Shown here piece after piece: positions 9,342-18,165 of a DNA stretch of 64,000 bases. How positions within the stretch are numbered: the stretch's first letter is position 1; each line of letters opens with the position of its first letter. A program made the translations under genes and the position numbers. The notes under the pieces are model-generated. The model did no database searches. It was not told the origin of the DNA and was given only the letters and a program-made list of their open reading frames with translations. The stretch is taken from NCBI GenBank assembly GCA_016930015.1, contig JAFGHR010000062.1, positions 1 through 64,000 on the forward strand. The letters run 5' to 3'. This DNA is from Anaerolineae bacterium. GTDB lineage: Bacteria > Chloroflexota > Anaerolineae > Aggregatilineales > Aggregatilineaceae.

Positions 9342-9481
9342 TACAGCTCCCTTTCTGGGCGAGTATGTTAACCCGCCGTTCTCGAATTATCCTGACCGGC
9401 ATCGTTTTAAACGATAATCGTAGTGTATCATAAATATAGCCCTCGCTGGTATGGTATATGGCAGGCGTTGTCTTAAGATAA

Positions 9482-9509
9482 GCGCCCCGCCGGGGAACCG
9501 GTAGGGCGC
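9482..9509 (-). terminator. Probable terminator of the M20 dipeptidase gene
   Basis: On the minus strand GCGCCC-TA-CCGG pairs with CCGG-CG-GGGCGC around TTCC. The following sequence is only partly T-rich. It lies 39 bp after the dipeptidase stop. Confidence 0.5.
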
Positions 9510-9547
9510 ATTGTATCACGAACACACTGTTAAGAACGCAGCAGTGA

Positions 9548-10915
9548 TTACAGGCTGGCGATTTCCTGGCAAAACTTCACGGCTGTTTTCATCCCGCGCT
9601 CAAAACATTCCAGGGAATATTTTTCGTTCGGGCCGTGCAAATTGTCGTCCGGCAGGCCAAAGCCCAGCATGATCACGGGCGCTTTGAGCACGTCCTGGAA
9701 CGATACCACGACCGGGATCGAACCGCCTTCACGCATGAAGATCGGTCGCGCTCCGAACCCGAATTCGTAGGCGCGCACGGCGGCTTGCATATACGCTGAG
9801 TTGAGGTTCATCACCGCCCACCCACCGCGATTCATGGGGCGTACCTCGGCGGTGACGGTATCGGGCGTGATCGTGTTGACATAGTCGGTGATCAACCGGT
9901 CAATCTCGACCGGGTCTTGCTCCGGCACCAGGCGGCAGCTTATTTTGGCCAGGGCTTTGGCGGGCAGCACGGTTTTGCCGCCCTCGCCGGTCCAACCGCT
10001 GACCAGCCCGTTGATCTCCAGCGTGGGGCGGACGCCGATTCGCTCGTGCGGCTTGTAGCCGGGTTCGCCCCACGGCGCCGATACGCCGGTTTCCCGCTTC
10101 AGGCGTTCCAGGGTAAACGGTGTTTTGGTGAGTTCAGCGCGTTCCGCCTCATCGAGGGCCACCACGCGATCGTAAAAACCGGGTACGGTGATATGTCCTT
10201 CGGCGTCGTGCATCTGGGCCAGAATCTCGACCAGGGCTTGCGCCGGATTGTGCACCAGCCCGCCGTACATGCCGGAATGCAGGTCGTGCGCCGGGCCTTG
10301 AACTTCGATTTCCAGAAACGTAATGCCGCGCAGCCCGTAGACGATCGACGGTTGGTCCAGGCTCTGGATGCTGGTGTCGGAAACGACAACCACGTCGGCG
10401 CTTAACAGGTCGGCGTGTTCGTCGATGAACGGGTAAATCGAACTCGATCCGATTTCTTCTTCACCCTCGATGATAAACTTGATGTTGACGTTTAAGCTGC
10501 CGGTTTCCAGCAGGCTTTGTACGGCTTTAATCTGGGTGAACACCTGGCCTTTGTCGTCGGTAGCGCCGCGCGCGAACAGGTTGCCGCCGCGCACGACCGG
10601 CTCGAACGGGTCACTTTGCCACATGTTACCGGCATCGTCGGCGGGCTGTACGTCATAATGCCCGTAGATCAACACCGTCGGGGAGTCGTCGCCCGCCTGG
10701 AGCCATTCGGCGTACACGATCGGGTAGCCGGGCGTCTCGAATATCTCGACGCGTGTCATCCCGATAGTTTTCAGGTGAGCGCGCAGCCATTCCGCGGCGC
10801 GGCGAATATCTCCGGCATGTTCGGACAGCGTGCTGATACTGGGGATACGCAGCAGCGCTTTGAGCTCCTCGACAAAGTCCTGACAGTTGGCATCAATATA
10901 CTCGTAGGGATTCAT
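9548..10915 (-). CDS. M20 family dipeptidase
   Basis: A 455-residue member of the M20 metallopeptidases, dinuclear zinc enzymes that cleave dipeptides or N-acyl amino acids. The first metal motif VLIYGHYDVQP is near residue 85, FARGATDDKGQ near 116, the EGEEEIGS catalytic glutamate near 152, and DLHSGMYGG marks the dimerisation lid. The C-terminus carries MREGGSIPV and the last metal histidine in NLHGPNEKY. The start at 10915 is chosen because AGGAG lies 6 bp before this ATG; the open frame continues upstream but without a ribosome site. Confidence 0.92.
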   Translation of the reverse strand: MNPYEYIDANCQDFVEELKALLRIPSISTLSEHAGDIRRAAEWLRAHLKTIGMTRVEIFETPGYPIVYAEWLQAGDDSPTVLIYGHYDVQPADDAGNMWQSDPFEPVVRGGNLFARGATDDKGQVFTQIKAVQSLLETGSLNVNIKFIIEGEEEIGSSSIYPFIDEHADLLSADVVVVSDTSIQSLDQPSIVYGLRGITFLEIEVQGPAHDLHSGMYGGLVHNPAQALVEILAQMHDAEGHITVPGFYDRVVALDEAERAELTKTPFTLERLKRETGVSAPWGEPGYKPHERIGVRPTLEINGLVSGWTGEGGKTVLPAKALAKISCRLVPEQDPVEIDRLITDYVNTITPDTVTAEVRPMNRGGWAVMNLNSAYMQAAVRAYEFGFGARPIFMREGGSIPVVVSFQDVLKAPVIMLGFGLPDDNLHGPNEKYSLECFERGMKTAVKFCQEIASL

Positions 10916-11036
10916 TAGTGCTCCTAAAAACAGGGTTGGCTGTAAGTTGTTAGGCTGAACCAAGAAAATAAATCTCCCGTTTGTTCGCGCGGGGATTGGG
11001 GTAATTATTATTCTGGCGTAGCCTTAGCTGCCGCCC

Positions 11037-11046
11037 ATTATAACAG
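11037..11046 (-). promoter_or_regulatory. Extended -10 promoter of the M20 dipeptidase gene
   Basis: Minus-strand TGTTATAAT: a perfect TATAAT at 11042-11037 with TGT directly upstream. No good -35 is seen. The left end of an inverted-repeat element lies 19 bp upstream. Confidence 0.5.
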
Positions 11047-11064
11047 GACTGGGCGTTGTTGGGG

Positions 11065-11292
11065 CAGGGCTATCGCTTCAAAATCGAAAACGCCCCTCCC
11101 CCGCGCGACCAACGGTCGCGCACCCCCTCCCCGGCCAAGCCAGGGCGAGGGAAAAACAGTCGTTCGCACGTGATCCTTGATCGCGCGTGATCGAGGATCG
11201 CGCATCAAGTCCCCCGTCCAAACAGCGGGACGGGGGATTAGGGGGAAGGCGTTACTCGAAAGCCTGATCACTTATTTGAAGCGATTACCCTG
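11065..11292. mobile_element. MITE-like inverted-repeat element, copy 1 (228 bp)
   Basis: The ends are CAGGGCTATCGCTTCAAA (left) and, read from the other strand, CAGGGTAATCGCTTCAAA (right), matching at 16 of 18 positions. A second inner pair of inverted sequences (AACGCCCCTCCCCC against AACGCCTTCCCCC) lies inside. The interior has G/C-rich self-pairing arms, including CCCTCCCCGGCCAAGCCA, which recurs exactly in copy 3. A perfect 10-bp direct repeat GTTGTTGGGG flanks it at 11055-11064 and 11293-11302, as expected for a target duplication. It has no coding capacity. It sits between the divergent promoters of the dipeptidase and phosphatase genes. Confidence 0.75.
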
Positions 11293-11310
11293 GTTGTTGG
11301 GGCGAATGGT

Positions 11311-11340
11311 TGGGCAAAGGCCCTGCCGGGGTGCTATAAT
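11311..11340 (+). promoter_or_regulatory. Promoter of the GAF-SpoIIE phosphatase gene
   Basis: Extended -10 TGC-TATAAT (11335-11340) with TGGGCA at 11311-11316 as a weak -35. It starts 18 bp after the right end of the inverted-repeat element. Confidence 0.55.
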
Positions 11341-11374
11341 GCGGTGCATCCCGCCCAGCAGAAGGGGAAAAGCG

Positions 11375-12649
11375 ATGACACACATGGAGTCTGCACCATC
11401 AGCCCCAAACAGCGAACACCTCGTAACCCTCTACGAGATCACACGGACGCTTAATTCCAGCCTGGACCTGGACGAAGTGCTCGAAAACATTATGGATCGT
11501 GTGATCGAGATCACCGGTGCTGAACGCGGATTTTTGATGTTGTGTGACGAAGAACGTGACGAACTGGAATTTCGAGTCGCGCGCGGTATTGATCGCAGCG
11601 ATCTTGAATCGCCGGAATTCCAGGTCAGCACGACCATTGTTGAAGAAGTCGCGCAGTCACGTAAGCCGCTGCTGACCGATAATGCCCAGTACGATTCTCG
11701 CTTCACACGCGGCGAAAGTATCATGATCCTGGGGCTGCGTTCGATTCTGTGTGTACCGATCGAGGTCAAAGACCGCCTGATCGGGCTGGTATATGTGGAT
11801 AACCGGCTGCATGTGGGGTTGTTTAATGCCGATCATCTGGCCCTGATCACGGCGTTTGCCAGCCAGGCCGGAGTCGCCATCGAAAACGCGCGCCTGTACC
11901 GGGTCGCCGTCGAAAAAGGCCGCATGGAAAAAGAACTCCAGATGGCGCACGACATCCAGGTTGGGCTGCTGCCCAACGAGATGTTAACGCTGCCGGGTTT
12001 CGAAATTGTAGCAGACTGGAAATCGGCCCGCGAGGTTGCAGGCGATTTTTACGATTGTTACCAGTTGGCTGATGGCCGGTTAGGCGTGCTGGTTGCCGAC
12101 GTGTCCGACAAGGGCGCTCCGGCGGCGATTTTTATGGCGGTGGCCAGCAGTTTTTTGCGCGGCAGTGCCTTGTCCGCCGCCACACCCGAAGAAATGCTCC
12201 GGCACGCCAACATCACCATTCTGAACGAAACCGCGTCAGGCATGTTTGTGACGGTGTATTACATGGTGCTGGACGCCAGTGGCAAGCTAATTGGTGTGAA
12301 TGCCGGGCACAATCTGCCGCTGTTGTACCATACCCGCGATGATACCTACGAGTTTTTACCGCGCGGCGGGCGTCCGTTAGGGTGGTTTGAAGACCTGCCC
12401 GTTAACCGCGTGGAATACCAGCTTCAGCCGGGTGACGTGGTCGTGATCTACACCGACGGACTGACCGAGGCCGAAAATATACGGGCGGAGCCATACGGCG
12501 AAGACCGGTTGGTTGACGTGGTGCGTAAAACCGCCTCACAACCGGCTGTCGTGATCAAGGAACGCATTATCGCTTCGGTGGATGAATTTCGGGGCGCCGC
12601 GCCGCCCTTTGATGACATGACACTGGTGGTGATCCGGTATACCGGGTAG
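11375..12649 (+). CDS. GAF-domain SpoIIE/RsbU-type phosphatase
   Basis: A 424-residue two-domain protein. Residues 15-175 form a GAF domain (LVTLYEITRTLNSSLDLDEVL ... AERGFLMLC ... QAGVAIENARLYRVA). Residues 185-424 form a PP2C-like SpoIIE domain with EMQ-type linker sequence ELQMAHDIQVGLLP, the metal motif AGDFYD, VADVSDKGAPAA, GHNLPLLY and YTDGLTEAEN. Such proteins dephosphorylate anti-sigma-factor antagonists in partner-switching pathways; no partner gene is in the window. The open frame extends to 11177 through the repeat element, but the promoter and a GGGG-rich site put the start at 11375. Confidence 0.9.
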   Translation: MTHMESAPSAPNSEHLVTLYEITRTLNSSLDLDEVLENIMDRVIEITGAERGFLMLCDEERDELEFRVARGIDRSDLESPEFQVSTTIVEEVAQSRKPLLTDNAQYDSRFTRGESIMILGLRSILCVPIEVKDRLIGLVYVDNRLHVGLFNADHLALITAFASQAGVAIENARLYRVAVEKGRMEKELQMAHDIQVGLLPNEMLTLPGFEIVADWKSAREVAGDFYDCYQLADGRLGVLVADVSDKGAPAAIFMAVASSFLRGSALSAATPEEMLRHANITILNETASGMFVTVYYMVLDASGKLIGVNAGHNLPLLYHTRDDTYEFLPRGGRPLGWFEDLPVNRVEYQLQPGDVVVIYTDGLTEAENIRAEPYGEDRLVDVVRKTASQPAVVIKERIIASVDEFRGAAPPFDDMTLVVIRYTG

Positions 12650-12695
12650 AGGCTCGTATCAACACGCGCCAGCGCTGCCGCTAACCAGGAGCAGA

Positions 12696-13448
12696 GTGAA
12701 AAAGCATATCGTGGAAGAACGACTACAAAAGCTGATATCTCAGGCAGGCATCGCGTCACGCCGTGCCGCCGAAAAATTGATCCGTGAAGGTCGAGTCACC
12801 GTCAACGGGCAGGTCGCCCGGCTCGGCGAAAAAGCCGATCTCGCGCGCGACACCGTCACTGTTGACGGGCAGCCGCTCAAATCGGACACTCCCTTTGTGT
12901 ACTACCTGTTAAACAAACCACGCGGCGTGGTATCGACCAACAAGCGCCAGTGGCAGGAAAAACGCCAGATTGTGCGCGAGTTGATCCCGCATGAAGGGCA
13001 CTTGTTCACCGTGGGGCGCCTGGACGCCGACAGCGAAGGGCTTATTTTGCTGACCAATGACGGCGATCTGGCCGACCGCCTGATGCATCCTCGTTATGGG
13101 CACACCAAAACCTATCACGTCCTGGTTACCGGGCAGCCCTCCGAGGAGACGCTTGACGCGTGGCGCGCAGGCGTGACTCTGGATGAAGACAAAGCGCCCA
13201 CCGCTCCGGCACGCATTCGGTTACACGGCGAAAAAGGTAACGATACCTGGCTCGAAGTGGTGCTGCGCGAGGGCCGCAAACGGCAGATTCGGCGTGTGGC
13301 GGCGATGTTGGGGCATCCTGTCAAACGCTTGATCCGGGTGAAAATCGGCGGGCTGGACATTGGCCACCTGCGTCCGGGCGAATGGCGCATGCTGTCGGCC
13401 AAGGAAGTCCGTTTGCTGAAACAGGGTTCACAACCTCAAAAACCATAA
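12696..13448 (+). CDS. 23S rRNA pseudouridine synthase, RluB/RsuA family
   Basis: A 250-residue protein. An S4 RNA-binding domain occupies residues 8-65 (RLQKLISQAGIASRRAAEKLI, RVTVNG). The synthase domain follows, with the catalytic aspartate in GRLDADSEGLILLTNDG near residue 108 and GRKRQIRR near 186. This family converts one uridine in 23S or 16S rRNA to pseudouridine; the ScpB-adjacent RluB type targets 23S helix 89-90. Start is GTG with AGGAG 5 bp upstream. The next gene begins 24 bp after its stop, so the two are likely co-transcribed. Confidence 0.92.
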   Translation: MKKHIVEERLQKLISQAGIASRRAAEKLIREGRVTVNGQVARLGEKADLARDTVTVDGQPLKSDTPFVYYLLNKPRGVVSTNKRQWQEKRQIVRELIPHEGHLFTVGRLDADSEGLILLTNDGDLADRLMHPRYGHTKTYHVLVTGQPSEETLDAWRAGVTLDEDKAPTAPARIRLHGEKGNDTWLEVVLREGRKRQIRRVAAMLGHPVKRLIRVKIGGLDIGHLRPGEWRMLSAKEVRLLKQGSQPQKP

Positions 13449-13472
13449 CACGATCATCGGAGACGAACTCTT

Positions 13473-14210
13473 ATGAGCACTTCTAGCGCGTCGCCGCGTA
13501 TGCACGCGCATGCGGCTGTTTATCGTCAAGATCGGTATACCTTCCGCCGCCGCGTGATACGCGACGTGCTGCTGCGCCCGATCGGGTTTGGCCTGCTGGT
13601 CAAGCCCCATATCACGGGCAGGGAGTATATCCCGGCTGCCGGGCCGACGCTGTTGATCATGAATCACATCGGCGCGATTGATCCGGCGGTGGTCACCGGG
13701 GTGGTAACCTCGCGTTTTGTGGTGCCCATGTCCAAGGTTGAAGCCATGAGCCACCCGATTGTGGGCCTGATCGCGCGCTCGTGGGGCGTTTACCCGGTGC
13801 GGCGCGGCGAGGTGGATCGCCAGGCATTGGCCAGCAGCATTGAGCTGCTCAAACAGGATCAGCCGGTGCTGATCGCGCCGGAAGGCACGCGCCAACCGGC
13901 TCTGAGCGAAGCCAAAGACGGTATGACGTATGTGGCGATCAGGGCCGGGGCGACGATTGTGCCGGTGGGCCTGGATGGTACCCCCGCGTTTCCGGGCACA
14001 CTCAAACGGCTGCGCCGCACCCCGGTTGATGTCACGTTTGGGCGTGCGTTTCGCTTCCGCACGAGCGGGCAGCGTGTGCCGCGTGACGAACTGCGCCAGA
14101 TGACGCGCGAAGCCATGTTCCAACTGGCGTTACTGCTGCCCGAACACCGGCGCGGGGTATACAGCGATCTCAGCCAGATGACCACCGACTACCTGGAATT
14201 CGTAACCTGA
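13473..14210 (+). CDS. 1-acyl-glycerol-3-phosphate acyltransferase family protein
   Basis: A 245-residue PlsC-family protein. The catalytic HX4D motif appears as NHIGAIDP near residue 65, the glycerol-phosphate site FVVPMSKVE is near 85, and APEGTR near 135 is the third conserved block. These enzymes move an acyl chain to lysophosphatidic acid or a related acceptor at the membrane. An N-terminal stretch with VLLRPIGFGLLVKP could contact the membrane; no clear spanning segment is seen. Start is ATG after CGGAGACG. Confidence 0.88.
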   Translation: MSTSSASPRMHAHAAVYRQDRYTFRRRVIRDVLLRPIGFGLLVKPHITGREYIPAAGPTLLIMNHIGAIDPAVVTGVVTSRFVVPMSKVEAMSHPIVGLIARSWGVYPVRRGEVDRQALASSIELLKQDQPVLIAPEGTRQPALSEAKDGMTYVAIRAGATIVPVGLDGTPAFPGTLKRLRRTPVDVTFGRAFRFRTSGQRVPRDELRQMTREAMFQLALLLPEHRRGVYSDLSQMTTDYLEFVT

Positions 14211-14325
14211 TCGAAATCGAATACCATTTAGCGTATCGCGTCTTCCATGCGGCATGTATACAAACCGGCGTATCGTGGTTGCACAACCTGGCGGCTGTCG
14301 TGGTGTTAATGGTTCTATATGGTTG

Positions 14326-14354
14326 TTTACGGGTGATCGAAGCACCCGTATAAT
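14326..14354 (+). promoter_or_regulatory. ilvE promoter
   Basis: TATAAT at 14349-14354, with TTTACG at 14326-14331 at 17-bp spacing. The leader is about 43 nt. Confidence 0.55.
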
Positions 14355-14403
14355 GTTTTTGTTATTGGGCTGGCAAGCGAAAACGATTCTTTAGGAGTTT
14401 ATC

Positions 14404-15339
14404 ATGTCTCAGGGACCCTCCTACGCTTATTTTGAGGGAAAAATAGTACCGTTCGACGAAGCAAAAGTGAGCGTTATGACCCATGCGCTGCACTATGGCA
14501 CCGGCGCATTTGGCGGCATCCGCGCCTATTGGAATGATGACGAAGAGGAATTATACATTTTCCGCCCGCTGGATCATTTTCGGCGGGTGTTAAATTCGGG
14601 TAAACTGCTGATGATGGACCTGCCATACACACCCGAATCGCTGTTAGATATTTTGCTCGACCTGCTGCGCAAAGAAGGCTATCGCGGCGATACGTATATC
14701 CGCCCGCTGATCTACAAGTCAACACCGGCTATCGGCGTACGTTTGCATGACCTGGACTGTGACCTGACCATGTTTTCGCTGCCGTTTGGGAGCTACATCC
14801 CGAATGAAGAAGGCTCGCGCGTGACATTTTCGTCGTGGCGGCGCATTGATGACAATTCGATCCCGGCACGGGGCAAGATCACCGGGGCCTATGCCAACTC
14901 GGCATTTATCAAAACCGACGCGATGAATGCCGGTTTTGATGAGGCGCTGGTGCTCAATCAAGACGGCCATATTTCCGAGGGCAGCGCGGAAAACTTTTTC
15001 CTGGTGCGTGACGGCGTGGCGATAACACCTCCCATTTACGCTAATATCCTGGAAGGTATTACGCGCCGTACCGTCATCCAGTTATTACAGGATGAATTGG
15101 GCATTCCCGTCGAAGTTCGCCCCGTCGACCGCACGGAAGTGTACATCGCCGACGAGGCGTTCTTCTGCGGAACCGGCGTTCAGGTGGTCGCGATTGCCGA
15201 AGTGGACGGGCGCCCGGTGGGTGACGGCAAAATGGGTTCCATCGTCGGCAAATTACGCGACGTCTACTTCAATATCGTCCGTGGCAAAATTTCGCGGTAC
15301 AAGCACTGGAATGTGCCGGTGTATGGCACCCAGGGTTAG
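14404..15339 (+). CDS. ilvE: Branched-chain amino acid aminotransferase
   Basis: A 311-residue PLP fold-type IV aminotransferase. The start has FEGKIVPFDEAKVSVMTHALHYG, typical of the family. The PLP lysine lies in the GAYANSAFIKTDAMNAGFDEAL block near residue 165, followed by SEGSAENFFLVRDG and TRRTVIQLL. It performs the last step of Leu, Ile and Val synthesis using glutamate. Good ribosome site TTAGGAG at 7 bp. The last 87 bp overlap, in the opposite direction, with the next gene. Confidence 0.94.
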   Translation: MSQGPSYAYFEGKIVPFDEAKVSVMTHALHYGTGAFGGIRAYWNDDEEELYIFRPLDHFRRVLNSGKLLMMDLPYTPESLLDILLDLLRKEGYRGDTYIRPLIYKSTPAIGVRLHDLDCDLTMFSLPFGSYIPNEEGSRVTFSSWRRIDDNSIPARGKITGAYANSAFIKTDAMNAGFDEALVLNQDGHISEGSAENFFLVRDGVAITPPIYANILEGITRRTVIQLLQDELGIPVEVRPVDRTEVYIADEAFFCGTGVQVVAIAEVDGRPVGDGKMGSIVGKLRDVYFNIVRGKISRYKHWNVPVYGTQG

Positions 15340-15840
15340 CTTGTCACGCAGCGCCACGCGCGCCAGAATCAAGAACATGCCCATGTTCTGAAGGGTCAGG
15401 GTGGCCATCAAGGTGCTGCACGTGAGCTTGGTGGATGTGACGTCACGTTGTTCGAAGTACCACCGGATAAACATATACGCACCGCCCGAAACTCCCGCGA
15501 CAACCGCGACTCCACGGGATTTCGGGCTTTTTGTTGATCCGGCGACGGTTAGCGGTGCGACGAACATTGCCACCCGGATAAGATAGGTGCCCAAAAAAAT
15601 TTCCTCGTGGCACTTCACCGGGCTGTAGGGGCCGGTGTCCAGCATGTGACCGAAGCCGTGTGTTTTGTCGATAACGGCAGACATGACAGCAATAATGCTC
15701 AGCATAATCTGAAGCGTGGCACCATCACCTTGAAGCAGCATCACGAGTATGTTAATAAACGCGATCCAGTATAATGCCAGGTCCCAATGGATTTCGTCGC
15801 CGATCCACAGTTCACTGACCATTTCTTGCAGTGCTTCCAC
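15253..15840 (-). CDS. Multi-pass membrane protein of unknown function
   Basis: A protein of 195 residues with three or four hydrophobic segments (for example LALYWIAFINILVMLLQG, LQIMLSIIAVMSAVI, IRVAMFVAPLTVAG, GVSGGAYMFI). A histidine-containing stretch DKTHGFGHMLD follows the second. Start chosen at GTG 15840, which has GGAG 8 bp upstream; the open frame continues to 15936. The 3' end overlaps the end of ilvE by 87 bp in the convergent direction. No family is recognised, and the extreme C-terminus, encoded inside ilvE, may be poorly conserved. Confidence 0.6.
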   Translation of the reverse strand: MEALQEMVSELWIGDEIHWDLALYWIAFINILVMLLQGDGATLQIMLSIIAVMSAVIDKTHGFGHMLDTGPYSPVKCHEEIFLGTYLIRVAMFVAPLTVAGSTKSPKSRGVAVVAGVSGGAYMFIRWYFEQRDVTSTKLTCSTLMATLTLQNMGMFLILARVALRDKLTLGAIHRHIPVLVPRNFATDDIEVDVA

Positions 15841-15982
15841 AACGGTTTCTCCTTCTTCGCCAAAAAACATAACAGAGCAAAGTAGGTTATGCCCGGAAAC
15901 GGTGACGAATGACAGCCGGGCCAACACCATTTTCATTGTACTCTAATTGGGCCATCAGGCGAATTGTGTGATCAAAAAAACA

Positions 15983-16771
15983 TCAACGCGGCGGGGGCTG
16001 CCAATCCACCGGTTCCGCATTGAGGCGGGTGAGCTGGTTTTCGACCTCGTATGGCGGCTGGAACGTCAGGCTGGCGACCGGCGTGTCACGGGTGAGATCG
16101 CCGGGATCAACGTCAAACACGGCAATCATACCCGCGTCAGGATAAAACAAAACGGCATACCCGACCATCAGCAGGGTGAGATTCCCGCCAGAGATACCGG
16201 CAGCGTCCGGTAGGCCGTAGCGCTCAAGCAGCACGTCGAGCGTGCCATACTGCCGCAGTTCGAGCGTCTGGACTTCTTGAAAACCCATGGTAGCCAGCAT
16301 GACGCAGCCATCGTGTTCAAACCGGAAGCGTGTAGCACGCCCGCTGCTCTCATAGGATGCCTGCCCGAACGAAGCTTCTAGCTGGGGCAGCGTGGTATAC
16401 CCCGGTTCGACCGCTTCGACGCTGTCCAGTGGGAAGATTTTCGTACAGTCGGCGGTGGGGGTAGGGGACTGTGTTGGCGGCGACGTCGGGAACGTAAACG
16501 GGGACGTCGCCAGCGGTGTAAACGTGTGATCCGGCGTGCCCGCGAGTACAGGGCTGTTCGTGGCCGCGGTGGGCGTTTTGCGACCGGGCAAAAGGCCGGT
16601 ATTCCCGGTTGTTGGTGCGGGGGTGCCCGTGACAGTTTTTGCCGGGGTGTTAACCGGCGGGATCGCTTGCGCTGGCCGTGCTGGTTGCCACAGCGCAGCC
16701 GCCCATACAACACCGGTTAACATAACCAGATTGGCAGTGATCAGACAGCGATGGTTTTTTATCCGGTGCAT
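15983..16771 (-). CDS. Secreted or anchored protein with Thr/Pro-rich stalk
   Basis: A protein of 262 residues. The N-terminus is basic then hydrophobic (CLITANLVMLTGVVWAAALW), a signal peptide or anchor with an AQA-type cleavage site. Residues 40-115 are rich in Thr, Pro and Ser, a linker typical of extracellular proteins in this phylum. The remaining 145 residues form a folded domain with two cysteines (TADCTKIF, HDGCVMLA) that could form a disulphide. Function unknown. Start at ATG 16771 (AAAGG upstream); a GTG at 16798 is in frame. Confidence 0.7.
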   Translation of the reverse strand: MHRIKNHRCLITANLVMLTGVVWAAALWQPARPAQAIPPVNTPAKTVTGTPAPTTGNTGLLPGRKTPTAATNSPVLAGTPDHTFTPLATSPFTFPTSPPTQSPTPTADCTKIFPLDSVEAVEPGYTTLPQLEASFGQASYESSGRATRFRFEHDGCVMLATMGFQEVQTLELRQYGTLDVLLERYGLPDAAGISGGNLTLLMVGYAVLFYPDAGMIAVFDVDPGDLTRDTPVASLTFQPPYEVENQLTRLNAEPVDWQPPPR

Positions 16772-17002
16772 AGCAGCGCCTTTGGTTAATCGATTCACTC
16801 ACGCCGGGTGGGGTTGTTCAGGTGTTGGTATGCGGCGTCAGTCCACGACCCAACGGACGATCACCCACCCGAAACCCGGCACTTTATCCCCATAATCGAT
16901 AACTGATTATAGGAAAACGGTGTAGCGGGTTCAAGAGTGGGTTTGAAACCGGGATGTTTTGTGTGATTGGCCGTATGGTCGGTTCCGGGCGAAACGCGGA
17001 TT

Positions 17003-17728
17003 CTAGTTTGATTCGACCGGGGTAAGCGGCAGTTCAAGCCGGAAAACGCTGCCCGTGGGTCCCGTGCTCGCCAGGGTGATCTGGCCGTTGAGCAGCGTAA
17101 CAAAGGCCCGCGCCTTGGCCAGGCTCAAGCCTGCGCCCGCCGTCGGAGCCTTAGGGCGGTTGACACCGCGCCAAAATGGTGTAAACAGGTGAGCCTGGTC
17201 TTCTGGGGAGATGCCGGGGCCGTGATCTTCCACATCAATTGTGAGGTGGTTAGTCCCGGTCCAGCTGGCCTGAATACGGACGGTTCCCGACCCGGTAAAC
17301 GTAATGGCGTTCCACAGGAGCGCCTGGAGAATTTCCTCGATCATTTCCGAATCGCCACACAGTGTTGTGGGTACCGGGTCGGTGATACAGGTTTGAATGT
17401 CACACTCGTATTCGCTGAGGTAGGGCTGCACGTGTTTGATCAGATTTTCAAATATGTCGCCAACTTTAAAGGCCCTGGTAACGACAGGATATTGCCCGGC
17501 TTCCGCTTTGACATACCCGGTAAAGTCATTGATCAATGCCACCAGGCGCTTACTGTTTCGCTGGATACGCTCGTTGGCGCGGCTTTGGCCGGGTGTCAGG
17601 CTGCCGTACATTTCTCGGCTCAGCATTTCGCTGGTGCTGGTAATGACGGCGATTGTGCCGCGTATGTCGTGCCCCAGCGTTCGTATCAGTTTGATAAGCG
17701 TATCTGTATCGAGTGCTTCGTTTGGCAT
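17003..17728 (-). CDS. Sensor histidine kinase without membrane segments
   Basis: A 241-residue soluble kinase. The H-box is LGHDIRGTIAVITSTSEML near residue 20, and the HATPase domain has WNAITFTG (N-box), DVEDHGPGISPEDQ (G1) and GAGLSLAKARAFV (G2). With no sensor domain of its own it must receive its input from another protein, likely the receiver proteins encoded just upstream. Start at 17728 is supported by AAAGGA. An in-frame ATG at 17779 would overlap the previous gene. It ends the operon. Confidence 0.88.
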   Translation of the reverse strand: MPNEALDTDTLIKLIRTLGHDIRGTIAVITSTSEMLSREMYGSLTPGQSRANERIQRNSKRLVALINDFTGYVKAEAGQYPVVTRAFKVGDIFENLIKHVQPYLSEYECDIQTCITDPVPTTLCGDSEMIEEILQALLWNAITFTGSGTVRIQASWTGTNHLTIDVEDHGPGISPEDQAHLFTPFWRGVNRPKAPTAGAGLSLAKARAFVTLLNGQITLASTGPTGSVFRLELPLTPVESN

Positions 17729-17772
17729 CGTGTTCCTTTGTTTGTCAGAATGTGTAAGCGGCTGTGATAGTG

Positions 17773-18153
17773 TTAACATGGTCGCCCGGCAGTGATACAC
17801 TGGTCAATGGTTGTGGTGAGCGTGTCAAACGGCACCGGTTTGCGTAAGAATAGATCGGCTCCCCACTGTTCGACTGCCTGTTTTGCCAGGTCAGGATACC
17901 CGCTTGCTATCACAACTTTGGTTTTTGCCAGGCGTGGCAACCGCCGGATGAAGCCCAATACAATTAACCCCGAGTCGCCGGGAAGCTGCATATCCAGCAG
18001 CACCACATCCGGTCGGTTGCGCTGCCGGATAAGATAATCGACAGCTTTGCTGGCCGAGTTGATGATGTCGATGTTGTGCCCCTCGCTTTCGAGGATATCA
18101 CGATAGACTTCGCACAGGTCGGCATCGTCTTCTACAATCAATATGGTTCCCAT
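17773..18153 (-). CDS. Single-domain response regulator
   Basis: A 126-residue receiver domain alone. Acidic pocket VEDDAD near residue 8, phospho-acceptor aspartate in VVLLDMQLPGDSG near 53, conserved threonine/serine region VIASG, and lysine in FLRKPV near 106. No output domain, so it acts by protein contact or as a phosphate relay. It is the third receiver of the operon and lies 44 bp before a soluble kinase. Confidence 0.92.
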   Translation of the reverse strand: MGTILIVEDDADLCEVYRDILESEGHNIDIINSASKAVDYLIRQRNRPDVVLLDMQLPGDSGLIVLGFIRRLPRLAKTKVVIASGYPDLAKQAVEQWGADLFLRKPVPFDTLTTTIDQCITAGRPC

Positions 18154-18165
18154 CTTACCCTACTC

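Noticed and set aside
11177-11374. Upstream extension of the GAF-SpoIIE phosphatase
   Set aside because: It would be encoded by the inverted-repeat element and precedes the promoter at 11335.
13428-14123. 231-codon minus-strand frame opposite the acyltransferase
   Set aside because: The plus strand has HX4D and EGTR motifs; the minus frame has none and is His/Arg-rich.
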